A stretch of DNA of 64,000 nt from Linnemannia schmuckeri (Eukaryota > Mortierellomycota > Mortierellomycetes > Mortierellales > Mortierellaceae), in NCBI GenBank assembly GCA_029449235.1, contig JANATG010000002.1, positions 1,240,001 to 1,304,000 on the forward strand, read 5' to 3'. Positions 33,001 through 40,940 of the stretch are shown here, piece by piece. A program made the translations under genes and the position numbers. The notes under the pieces were generated by a model. It was given only the letters and a program-made list of their open reading frames with translations, was not told the DNA's origin and searched no databases. Positions within the stretch are counted from its first letter, which is position 1, and every line of letters begins with the position of its first letter.

Positions 33001-34152
33001 GGGTGGACGACCGCCTGTTCGTGCAGTAGGGAGATGTGCAAAGGCGGATGATATGACGGTGTTCCGGAGCAACTCCCATGCAGCATTCAGAGGAAATGTC
33101 CGCAAGTCGTCCTTTGAAAACTGATCCATCGAGGCACCGGCACGAAAGGCAGCAGGAAACCGAGTAACGCCGTCTAGCCGCCCATAGGTGTCGAGACATC
33201 GTTCAATTTGCTCGGTAAAGGACTCCCAGGCGTCGTTGTCGGCATCGTCTATTAGAAGCTTCTTGTCTCTTGGCCGCTGTGCTGCCAGTTCCGCTTGGTT
33301 TGCCGGCCGAATGAGCGAATGTAGGTCAAAGGTGGCCAGGAACATGGAGTGGTCACTGCTTTCAAACTCGTCCGGCTTATGGGTGTCGGTGCGGAGCAGG
33401 TATGGTGCCAAACCAGAGGATGCCCAGATCATGTCTATACGACTGACTTCTGGCTTGATCGGGGTATGGAAGGTGAACATGCGGGTTGTAGGATTTTGGA
33501 AGCGGAATGTATCGATAAAACAATGACTCGACAACCATGGATACAAAGCTAGTTCTGGAGTTGAGGACGTTCTGTTGGAGGAGTTGCGATCGATAAAGGG
33601 ATTGACGACATTGTTGAAGTCACCCAACACCAAGACATGGGCGCCGCTTTGTCTATGTTTGTCGATGTGGGTGGTGATCCAATTGTGGAGTTGTTGAAAG
33701 TCGGATTTGTATGTGGTCGAGTTGTCTGGTGGAAAGTAGCAGTTGATGACTGCCAGTTGGAATCCATGCTTAAAGCCAAATCGGGCTCCAATGCCTCGAC
33801 CATTTTTGTCTGAGAATGTTGCTGTAAGGTATGTTGCCCAAGTTTTGTGGATAAGAAGACCAACGCCTTTTCCATGAAAATGTGTTTCGGTGTGATTCCA
33901 GAGACCGGAGTAGTGGCTGGAGCTGCGTTGACGAAGAAGATGTTTATCCTTGTCTGCATGGATTTTGGTTTCCTGCACCCCAATAATACTAATGTTTTCC
34001 TTGTGTGCTTGTTGTGATAAATAGTTGAAATAGTTGTCCTTGTTGCCGCCACGGACGTTGAAGGTTGCCACTGTAAAAGTGCGGAAGGGGTCGTGAGTGG
34101 AACTGGGATCAAAAGACCCAGGGATATAGTTTGGTGATGGTGTATCTGACAT
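29446..34152 (-). CDS. LINE ORF2: endonuclease and reverse transcriptase, 1568 aa
   Basis: Residues about 24-285 are an exonuclease-endonuclease-phosphatase fold with the expected catalytic landmarks: 'FNVRG', 'GVQETKI', 'VLGDFNN', 'RIDMIWA' and 'SSDHSM'. The reverse transcriptase covers about 560-900. Motif A is 'LLQDMKRCFDSV', motif B 'GLDQGGVESPLL', and motif C 'FMDD' (D866, D867) in place of the commoner YADD. The last ~250 residues are Ser/Pro-rich and overlap the RNase H frame. The ATG overlaps the ORF1 stop as TAATG. The protein would nick target DNA and reverse-transcribe the element RNA from its 3' end. Confidence 0.92.
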   Translation of the reverse strand: MSDTPSPNYIPGSFDPSSTHDPFRTFTVATFNVRGGNKDNYFNYLSQQAHKENISIIGVQETKIHADKDKHLLRQRSSSHYSGLWNHTETHFHGKGVGLLIHKTWATYLTATFSDKNGRGIGARFGFKHGFQLAVINCYFPPDNSTTYKSDFQQLHNWITTHIDKHRQSGAHVLVLGDFNNVVNPFIDRNSSNRTSSTPELALYPWLSSHCFIDTFRFQNPTTRMFTFHTPIKPEVSRIDMIWASSGLAPYLLRTDTHKPDEFESSDHSMFLATFDLHSLIRPANQAELAAQRPRDKKLLIDDADNDAWESFTEQIERCLDTYGRLDGVTRFPAAFRAGASMDQFSKDDLRTFPLNAAWELLRNTVISSAFAHLPTARTGGRPPPPEGEGLLLTKINEIGGIICLARAVFIDRRPPTTMTEAKAHGKIVNWYQANGIQLRLSKVPDLDATIAMWKSWVNELQRPWRQARLDHQEYYEANKQDIINTHIENRDLRFQTHTRQTIRGILDVTAGRVHLDHLIVDADPIQSSVVGNATPVTYVVDDPKEIKSRVRQFFCDTFHKARPTQPLSAEWEEAYQPREDIQSEWYDSVMAVPDYEEVCMAVAAAPLGKAPGHSKVSGDLLKRLGPLAQALFVVLVQACFVQGAMPEDWLKGVIYCIPKGPVWSGRISEVRPITLLEHGRKIFFSIMVNRLTMVLSRHSIFRGPNFSVLKGTMTKDPIHILNSILEDAREYKKEVWVLLQDMKRCFDSVSCQRGGMLELGLRHLKIPDEFIDLCLYVATNKTNRIITAYGLTDEYTPLCGLDQGGVESPLLWRIVYEVLLAQVWQSSLGYSMTNRADLRTFHKIPTFEFLHPDTPLKIACLAFMDDTQWIAPSKANLQEISNKAMSFFTLHGIEINPKKSELIVVNPTCADLSINLGPDKVTALPPDAAARVLGVWFSADGKGVHTRQLVKEEVSKMCQILSRKAVTDKQCIYIFNNVLLPRILYRLSVTILSPCELKTIVGQYSSVVRQKVGLPLGSPASILFHRRLYGLRDLGDAMTEEQVSTAHLRLNDQDLLGTVMTNRAMAHQAECRLMVSSFLVPTIGAQFSRNNFFGHVCRLMVERGITFQSPGTPVDITRFIGFILPPGVYPKIAHRLFLDGVVSLDDVLTDDGQSLVSWQHIHTTYKLKGPVRRWFKELVKIASLPPPVEVSATAVVVANVDVVLEKRPTVSGSLLEEKDSPIQIQYEEDESSEDEKLINRAMERRRGCQKKPDAVSLAHLPSADRVSAATPLDPSMAIDSLQVHTTPTATVVSFDVADGCGGSVCVDASEESGDNSEGVYKEKTKRKKVKRDNRGFLYLDTSLGRKKQGPKKDKEKFSFAAQTKTKTTRAIERSDERGSEFVSFGKAGFSFIAGDKRVEGIKECCLQGTCSGSSTTFLSSLSFYDSFYASSSLLPNSSFLATAASEVCPALSCEPTVSPTSPSSPLFSPSDFDPLLSSLLSSVPHLGFSFSSDPSLVFDVSSYFTINLPVITSFSSPSLIPSSSSVHPLFFCFLLSFSFLSSFLSPCCPLHNPSNSSSLPSTSFLSI

Positions 34153-34156
34153 TACT
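34148..34156 (-). promoter_or_regulatory. TAATG stop-start junction between LINE ORF1 and ORF2
   Basis: On the minus strand ORF1 ends with TAA, and its final A is the A of the ORF2 ATG (position 34152). This arrangement is known from the insect LINE SART1, where UAAUG supports coupled termination and reinitiation. The same mechanism here is inference. Confidence 0.8.
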
Positions 34157-36422
34157 GCTCAGAGTCGCTTAAGGCTCCCTGAGATTCGTTCTCACTATTG
34201 ATGCCTGAGTCTCTGTGGTGGATGTGAGGTGGTGCGCTGCCGTGATACTCGACCTCGCCTTGCTCTATATCCTCCTCCCCTTCAAAGTTGATGGAGCTGT
34301 TGTTTTTTAAGATTTGCAAGAGTTCGCCGATCTGCTCCCTAAGCTGTCTGTTCTCTGCACGAAGCTCCGCGGTTTCCTTCTGATATTGTTCTCCCTGTTG
34401 TGCAAGGTCATTGCGAAGATCCGCGATGGTGGCGTTCAAGTTGACGAGTGCCGCGTTTGTGTGTTCCTCTGCCTGTTGATGGGTTTGTTGTGCCAGTTGA
34501 GGTGTTGAGATGTTGTCCTGGGGAGTCTCTCGGACAACTGCCTTGTTCTTCTCTTTCCTAGTGAGCGTACTCTCGTCTCGATGCAAGTCAGCTTTGGCAA
34601 TCGACAAGCCACCCTGGATGTTGGGGCGGAGAGTGTTGACAGAGTAGGCGGGGCCATTTGTGGGTGGTGTCATTGTGCGACCCTGGCTTTTTGCGAGTTT
34701 GGACATCTCGACTGCGTTGACAGAGACGGTTGATGCTGGTGACGACGGTAGCGAGTCAGGGACTATACACGTGGGGGGAGGTGCCTGAGGTAGCTCGACA
34801 TCTTCCTGTACCGGCTCTTCATTGGTCTCCTCCTCCATCGCCTCAGCCGGAGTAGACGCCATGGTTTCGTTGGTTGGCTGCGTTCCTGTACCGTTGACCG
34901 CGGCTAAAACTTTGGCAAACAAGGTTTCCATATCCTTTCGAAGGGTGTTGATGCCATTTTGCATCTCCACACGAATGGAGGCAATGGATTTCTTTTGTTG
35001 CTGTTCTAGTTTGGCCATTTGTTCCTTGGTGGTGTTGGCCATGTTTGCGGACGTTCCAGATGGTGCAGCCGAAGCAGCCGGAGCGATCGCAGCGGCGGGT
35101 GGTGCAGTTATGTTAGTGGGTGCTGCCACTACAGGGGTAGTTGATGAAGTATGGGTGCCGATGGAGATGGGGTTTGAGGCTGTGGCTCCACGATTCTTGG
35201 TTCCACGAAGAATGCCAGCATAGCTGTTGGACTGAGACGTGCGGGCAGATGTTGTTTGTTTTTTGGCCGGTCCTGTAGTGTCTGCGTTATGGACTTGGGT
35301 AAAGGGGCGAGTATTGGTAGCGGGGGTTTGGGTTCTTCCTTTGATTGTGTTGATGTTGAGACGGCGGTTTATATCTGCTGAGACGTACCCAGCTTTGACA
35401 CGACAGTCGTTGACGAAATGGGTTGGGTCGCCACAGTGTCGACAGGTGGGTTTGTCAAAGTCGATCCAGCAGGTCTCATGGGTCTCGATCTTGATCCTTT
35501 TCTTGGTCGCCAGTTCCTGTTGGGCAACTGAGGAGAACTGGATATACGCCTCTGGTTGGCGCCTCTTTGTGTGCAGGTTCAGTGGCATAGTGATCGAGTG
35601 GAAAGGAAGAATACCATTGGGGGTTTTGATCTGGCACGTTAGGAAGTGCTCGATCTCAACGGGGGTGATGCCAATGGGTAGAAGAGCAAGCTTCTTGGTA
35701 AGGTTGCTATCGTAGCGAACGACTCTGTTGCCCAGCAGCGTCACCGTAGCAATGTCTTCGCGGACTTGAACGTAGGTCATGTTGGGTTCCTTAAGGGTCT
35801 CAATAGTCTTGGCAAACTCGAAGATCACCGTAGCAGTAATCATAGTGGCCTTGGCATTAAAGCCTGTTCGGACTGACTCGATTGGACCGTACTGGCTTAA
35901 GGCGGCTCTGACATGATCACCAGTTGTATCGAAGGAGAGTGATGCAATCTTCATGACTCGACCCTGCTGTAAGGCTCGAGCCTCGGGAGTGAAGAGAGCA
36001 AAGTGGACAATTTCGCCTGAGTTATTTTTGCCGCCATGTTTGCAGGCTGCATCGGCTTCGAAGGAGGAGTACACCTGGAAGATGAGAAACTGTTCCAGCG
36101 AGCCGTTATTGACCGGAAGGCTGGCGAATGCAAGAGACTTGGGCTTGATGGTTGCCACCTTTTTAAGGGTGGAGATCGCCCAGTTGGACATGAAGGTCAG
36201 AGAGGTGCCTTTGTCGAAGCAGGCGACTGGAAATTTGATCCAGTAAGTCTCCTTGGAGCGAGTGACGACAAGGAATTCAGGTTAAACTCCGGCCTCAGCG
36301 GCGGCGATAGAGTTCTCGAACTCCTGGGTGTTGAGTTCCTGGGATTCCACTTGAACACCGTCCATGGTACTCTCCCCATTAGGGTCAGGGTGATATGGTT
36401 CAGGGCCGTGTTTGGTCGGCAT
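34152..36422 (-). pseudogene. LINE ORF1 (gag-like, zinc knuckle), interrupted by one stop
   Basis: The frame runs from ATG 36422 to the stop at 34152, with one TAA at 36284-36282 (codon 47). Coding character is continuous on both sides of it. The downstream open part (679 aa from ATG 36191) contains an RNA-binding-like region (about 75-230), a CCHC zinc knuckle 'CRHCGDPTHFVNDC' (about 249-262), an Ala/Thr/Pro-rich linker, and a coiled-coil near the C-terminus (about 580-640). LINE ORF1 proteins bind the element RNA. Internal start at 36191 could still give a nearly complete protein, so function is not excluded. A downstream-only gene from 36191 is the alternative reading. Confidence 0.75.
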
Positions 36423-36582
36423 TGGAAAAGAGAGTTGAATAGTTTTTTTGGTTTTTTCTTTGTAAGAGTATAAGTAAGTGAAAAAATAAAAAGATGGGTA
36501 GAAGCAGAAAATGCTTGTGAATTGGAATTGTTCAGGCAGCCAGATTGGAGACCTGAGGAATGAGAGCAAAATAGGGAAACCT

Positions 36583-36596
36583 TCGCAGTCCGTTCC
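36583..36596 (+). repeat. Target-site duplication, right copy (14 bp)
   Basis: An exact copy of the 14 bp at 26504-26517. It marks the 5' end of the LINE at 36582. Confidence 0.85.
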
Positions 36597-36708
36597 AGCT
36601 TCCCCGGCTCATCTGAGCTGTACTCATTGTTACAGTACTGGATCACCCCAAGAAGTATTACCATACTTATAGGCCAGTACTATTTCAACGAAAACCGAAC
36701 GACACAAC

Positions 36709-36780
36709 TCCTAATTGGTCCAGTGGTCAGGATTCCTCGCTTTCACCGAGGCGGCCCGGGTTCGAACCCCGGATTGGGAA
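36709..36780 (+). tRNA. tRNA-Glu (anticodon UUC)
   Basis: A full cloverleaf fits without an intron: acceptor stem TCCTAAT/ATTGGGA (one G-T pair), D arm GTCC/GGAT, anticodon stem CCTCG/CGAGG around CTTTCAC with TTC at 36742-36744, T arm CCGGG-TTCGAAC-CCCGG, and discriminator A. The internal B box GGTTCGAACCC is perfect. A T5 run at 36789-36793 is the likely RNA polymerase III terminator. The LINE cluster ends about 110-125 bp upstream. Confidence 0.95.
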
Positions 36781-36788
36781 CGTTCTCC

Positions 36789-36793
36789 TTTTT
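36789..36793 (+). terminator. Pol III terminator of tRNA-Glu
   Basis: A T5 run eight bases after the mature tRNA end, with a longer T run just beyond. Confidence 0.75.
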
Positions 36794-37157
36794 GCATTTT
36801 TTTTTGTGCGGAGCTACTTAGTGTAGAGGGATTCTGAGTGTGTGCGTTTTTTTTATGGTTTGTTTGGAGGCAAAAAGAGCATGCTAGGGTCAGAAAGGAT
36901 ATTTTATTTGTGTGATGATGGTTGGAGGGAGGTTTCTGTCGAGCTTCTCTGGCCCATGTGGTGTGACAAGTGAGCGCTGAAAAGGGAAAAAAAGAAAAAA
37001 AAAAATGACTAAAGGCGAGCGTTCCTGAACACGTTCGGATCAAAAGAGAGTGCGAGCCGAGTCATAGAAGTACTTGTCTCGGATTGTATGGAAGGTGAGA
37101 GAGAAAAGGGATGAGGTAAAAAGAGTAGCGGGTGTTTTTTCTGAAAAGGTTTTGCGT
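36794..37157. other. Gene-free stretch after tRNA-Glu
   Basis: It contains T-rich and A-rich tracts and no supportable open frame. It would be the 3' flank of the small minus-strand ORF at 37158-37370. Confidence 0.5.
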
Positions 37158-37370
37158 TTATGGTGAAGAACCGCCAGAGAACTCTCCATTGGTCGCGAGT
37201 TTTGGTTGCTCCTCGGTGGGGGCGACGAAAGGCGCAGGGATAGGTACTGCCGAGGTAGTCGCCACTACTAGACTGAACAGCAGCACAATTGTTGCGATGA
37301 GCAGGGTTGTGGATTTGGTTGTCGTAGTTGTGCGAGAGCTGCAGCGGCGAAGGATTGAGTTGGCGACCAT
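37158..37370 (-). CDS. Possible small secreted peptide, 70 aa
   Basis: A short frame with a Thr-rich basic start and a hydrophobic stretch 'TTLLIATIVLLFSLVVATTSA' with a likely signal-peptidase site after TTSA. A Pro/Glu/Gly-rich mature part of about 28 residues follows, without cysteines. The ATG context (CGCAAAATGG) and a pyrimidine-rich leader upstream on the same strand look like those of real genes here. No family is recognised. A second exon or a chance ORF cannot be excluded. Confidence 0.4.
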   Translation of the reverse strand: MVANSILRRCSSRTTTTTKSTTLLIATIVLLFSLVVATTSAVPIPAPFVAPTEEQPKLATNGEFSGGSSP

Positions 37371-39534
37371 TTTGCGTGTGAAGAATTGTGAGTTTTTAGT
37401 GTTGTGTGCGTTAGAGAAGAAACAAAGAAATAAGAGTGAGTGTGAGTGAGCTTGAGAGGTGCTGAAGGAATTTTGTTGCTTGATGAATCCAGTTTTTTTT
37501 CAGGAGGCGGAAGCTAGTAACAAAATGGAATGAATGGTCGAGAGCAAAACAAAAGCGAAAAACACGGAGGCAGGATTTTCCTTCTCTCTGTTCAATAAAG
37601 GGAAAGACGAATGAATGCAGTAATGGGGTAATGGGTTGCTTTCGCGACCTACATTCATGCTTCATGCCACTTCATCTAATATATCACGAATGGAAGTTTA
37701 TTTTCGTACGTGATGGAGAGATAAACTACCGTAGTAGATTTCAAAAAAAAAAAAAAAAAAAAAAAGGAGCGAGAAGGTAATATCTGACCTCTTAGAAGGG
37801 ATGAGCACTATTTGAGAGGCACCAGATGGTGGCAGGGTAAGGACAGCATGATACCTAGTGAGGCTGCGAACAGCATCATCTTTTTTACCCTTGAGAGAAG
37901 GAAGAAGCTAACTGTGCGTTAGTATTAACGTTTAACAGCCTAGAAACAAAGGAAAATAAAAGCGCGCAGGGGCATGGGAGCAGCTGTCGCTAGGAATTTC
38001 GACAATTGTCGCAATGAAAGATCTCCGATTTCGGCGCTAGTAATATGATCTGAGGGGACTCAGCCTCTTTTCCACAAGCCTCCTCCCTGCACGACAGCCT
38101 GAGAACGGGGAGATAGTCAAAAAGGTAGACCAAAAGTCTGGCCCTTCTGCCTCTTCACCTACAGTGTTGGGTTTACAAACTCTCTCACACACTCTCTCTC
38201 TCTTTCTTTCTTTCTTCTCCTCGTGCTCGTTCGTTTAATGCCCGCGAACGAATGCAAGGGTTGCAGGTATAAAGCTTTCTGCATGGAGTTTTTTTGGGCG
38301 ATACAGCGAAGAGAAAGGGCCATGGTGCATACAAAGGGGAGGTGGATTTGAAGGCGTTCTTGCTGAGATGAAAGTTTGGAAGTTATAAAAAAAGGATGCC
38401 AGAGGGGGTAGTCAATACCGAAGCCGTTTTTTGATCTTTGGTGATGTTGTCATTGTGGTTGCTTGGCGTCTCTTTGTTACAAGTATACTCCCCAAGGACA
38501 GGAAGAGAATTGAAAAGTAAAAAATTTACGCTATTTCTTGTTGCAGCACGACCTTGTTACCAAACGAAAAACAAAATAAAAAGAAGCAGAGTGAGGGAGT
38601 TATGTATCTCTTTCTATTGATACAGTCGATGGATAAGAAGGCTGTAATGAGGCATTTGAGGGTTTGTTTATGTGTGCGGATGCAAACCATATCCAAGAAT
38701 AGGCAGTGCACAAAAAAAGAGGGCGCGCGGACCTGAATGAGTGTTTATTTTCGGCGGCAGTGTCAAAAAAATTTGCCTTCTTGGAGTTGACACAGAATGG
38801 ACGAGAGGCTATGCTATGCCGCCCCTCTTCTCCCTTGCCCCGCCCATTCCAGTCTGGGCTGGTGATCCATTCACTTTCATCCATCTATGCCTTTGTTTGC
38901 CTCTTGTCTCCTTGTCTACTACATGTAGAATCTCTCTCTCTCTCTGTCTCTTTGACTTTTGCTATCTTGCATCTCTTCGTCCGTTTTTTTTTCGACTCCA
39001 TCCGTTCCTTTGTCTCTTTTGTTGTCGTGTTGTCGTGTTGTCGACGAGTCTCCACTGGATATCCTTCTGTCTCCCTCCTTCTCCCTTTCTTTACCCATCC
39101 GTCTTCAACGGCAGTGTTGCGTTTAGTCGAGGCGTCTGTGTCTTTCCGAGTAGGTTGTTTTTCGGAGTCAAAAAGCAACTAGCTCGTTGTTTTGCCTAGC
39201 CCGGTCTACGCTTCGCCCACGAATCAAACAAAAAAGAGGAATATAAAAGGAACTCGATAGTTGTTGACCCCCTTTCCTTTTTTTTCTACTCTTTACTCTT
39301 CATCCTCATTCTCTCATTTCTTTCACTCTCTCGGCCGGTCCTCTTTCACAAGCATCATCACCACCACCACCCACACTCATTGTATATACACACTCCACTG
39401 CGGTATCGATCGATAACTCACTGCAACAGCCAAGCAACAAGAGAGCAAAGAACCTCTTTAGTACATTCTCTTTGGGACACAACAGATTCAACCTAATCCA
39501 ACATAATAGTTCCAACCTAATCAACACACATAAA
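37371..39534. other. Intergenic region upstream of the four-helix membrane protein
   Basis: About 2.2 kb with an A23 tract (37743-37765), CT-rich segments (about 38180-38240 and 38930-39130) and overlapping low-complexity open frames on both strands. None shows splice or domain support. The right end is the promoter and leader of the gene starting at 39535. Confidence 0.5.
39242..39250 (+). promoter_or_regulatory. Likely TATA box of the four-helix membrane protein gene
   Basis: TATAAAAGG lies 285-293 bp before the ATG and is followed by a pyrimidine-rich leader. Confidence 0.5.
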
Positions 39535-40290
39535 ATGTCGTCCGCACACCGTAACTACTGTTGCTGCTGCATCCCTTACCGCGTCGCAGTCTTTATCGTC
39601 TCCCTTTTTGCCCTTGTCTTTGGTGGCGGCACCATCTGGGGCTTTGTCCGGTCCGGCATAGCAGGTAATGACATTGATTGTTGATCGTAAGCCTAGTTAA
39701 TGTGCCACAGCAAGCATACCAACTTCCTTTCCCTCTATTTGAACCCGAAAATAGACTCGACAACAAAGTGGGCAACATACATCCTGGCAGGCGTTTATAT
39801 TCTCCTGGGCGTGTCAGGAATGTTCGCAGTCCTGATCAAGAAATACGCCGTTGCCAAGAACTTCTCCGTCCTCTGGTGGATCGCCACCATCCTGATCACT
39901 ATCCTCTCCGTTCTCGGCATCGTCCTCCTCGCCACCCGTGAACAGAATGACGTCAAGGCCATCTGCACGTTGGCCATTCTCGACGACAACCCCAAGTACC
40001 AAGGCGGTGTCCCTTACTCTGCCACAGGTCTTGAGGAGGACGTCGGATCCTGTTACAGGACAGTCATGATTGTGGTCGGTGTCTGCACCAGTGTGCAGCT
40101 GTTCTTAATGATTGTTGGTGGATCGGTCGCGAGCTCATACACGAGTGAGGTCAAGCACCGCAAGAATGGGTTGACCTATACCTATGGCCAGGGGTATGCT
40201 TTCTTGCAGCCCCAGCCCCAGCCCCCCATGCAGCAGACTGTGCCCCAGCCTCAGTACCAGAAGACTCACCCCTACCAGCACATCGGCTAA
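39535..40290 (+). CDS. Four-transmembrane protein with Pro/Gln tail, 221 aa
   Basis: Two exons, 39535-39664 and 39755-40290, join at phase 1 (GCAG|GTAATG ... AATAG|AC). A Cys cluster 'YCCCCIPYR' near the N-terminus may be palmitoylated. Four hydrophobic segments follow, at about 17-38, 49-71, 81-103 and 141-165. The loop between helices 3 and 4 carries two cysteines (in 'AICTLA' and 'GSCYRT') that could form a disulfide. The C-terminal ~45 residues are Pro/Gln-rich and probably cytosolic. It looks tetraspanin- or MARVEL-like in layout, but I recognise no family signature. It is likely a plasma-membrane or endomembrane protein. An AATAAA-like signal lies near 40474. Confidence 0.8.
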
Positions 40291-40940
40291 GGTAGGGGAA
40301 GTCCCGTTTTTGAATAGAAATATGAGGGGAAGCGTTCGGAGATGAATTCAAAATATCACCTTGGGGAGTTGCCCCTCGGGAGGATAAGAGGAGAAAAGAA
40401 GTAAAGGAAGGAAGAGGAAAGAGAATGGTCTTTGTTTCGTTTCCTCTCCTTTGCAAATTGTATCTATTGTAAATAATAAAAGTGAACATTGCATCCCACT
40501 CAAGAGCCTCCTTCATCATCGATGTCATTGTCAGAAGAGACGATAGTGAAAAGAATGAACAGTAGTTGGTTCGGATGGGTAGAGTGACAATTAGCGTCGA
40601 GAGACGTAGTCCTTCACTTCTAACCTTGCTCCATGCCCCTTTCTCATACGCTCTCTACCCCCTTCAACACTTTAGTTCCCTTCTACAAGGAGCACAAGAT
40701 GATGTCGTTGACACAGAGGAGTAAAAAGGAGAGGAAGTGAAATCGAGTGCAAGAGACAAGGGATGCTTTGTACCATCAGGGAGTGAAAAGAAGGAGTGCG
40801 AGCGACTCCAGAGAAATGAAAATGCATTATATTGCTGGCCTTCACATTTTTTTTACTCTTTCTTCTCTTTTTTCTTCCTCACCTTTCACCTTTTCTACTC
40901 TCCATCCGTCTAAGTTCATCTCCCCACTGTATTATCAACC
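40291..40940. other. Intergenic region, 650 bp
   Basis: The 3' flank of the four-helix membrane protein and the pyrimidine-rich leader (about 40850-40925) of the GH3 gene. I see no further gene. Confidence 0.5.

Larger units (their letters stand above)
26518..36582 (-). mobile_element. Non-LTR retrotransposon (LINE), about 10.1 kb, damaged
   Basis: Read on the minus strand: a 5' leader of about 160 bp, ORF1 with a zinc knuckle, ORF2 with AP-like endonuclease and reverse transcriptase, an RNase H ORF in another frame, a 3' untranslated region with AATAAA (26548-26543), and a 16 bp A tail (26518-26533). A perfect 14 bp direct repeat brackets it, as expected for target-primed reverse transcription. 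There are no long terminal repeats. The RT block ('ILEDAREYKKEVWVLLQDMK', 'AYGLTDEYTPLCGLDQGG', 'FMDD') resembles, from memory, elements of Glomeromycotina and relatives. ORF1 has a stop at its codon 47 and the RNase H is out of frame, so this copy is probably immobile. The intact flanks suggest it is not very old. Confidence 0.9.

Noticed and set aside
26390..36700. LTR retrotransposon or provirus
   Set aside because: There are no terminal repeats, protease or integrase. The endonuclease-RT order, A tails and 14 bp target-site duplication fit a LINE.
26375..36708. Target-site duplication of the older LINE fragment
   Set aside because: I searched by eye for a copy of the bases before 26390 (CCCCGGGACC) between 36597 and the tRNA and found none, so its 5' border is left open.
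38706..39199. Two overlapping ~155-codon plus-strand frames
   Set aside because: Two frames open at once in a CT-rich promoter region points to base composition, not coding.
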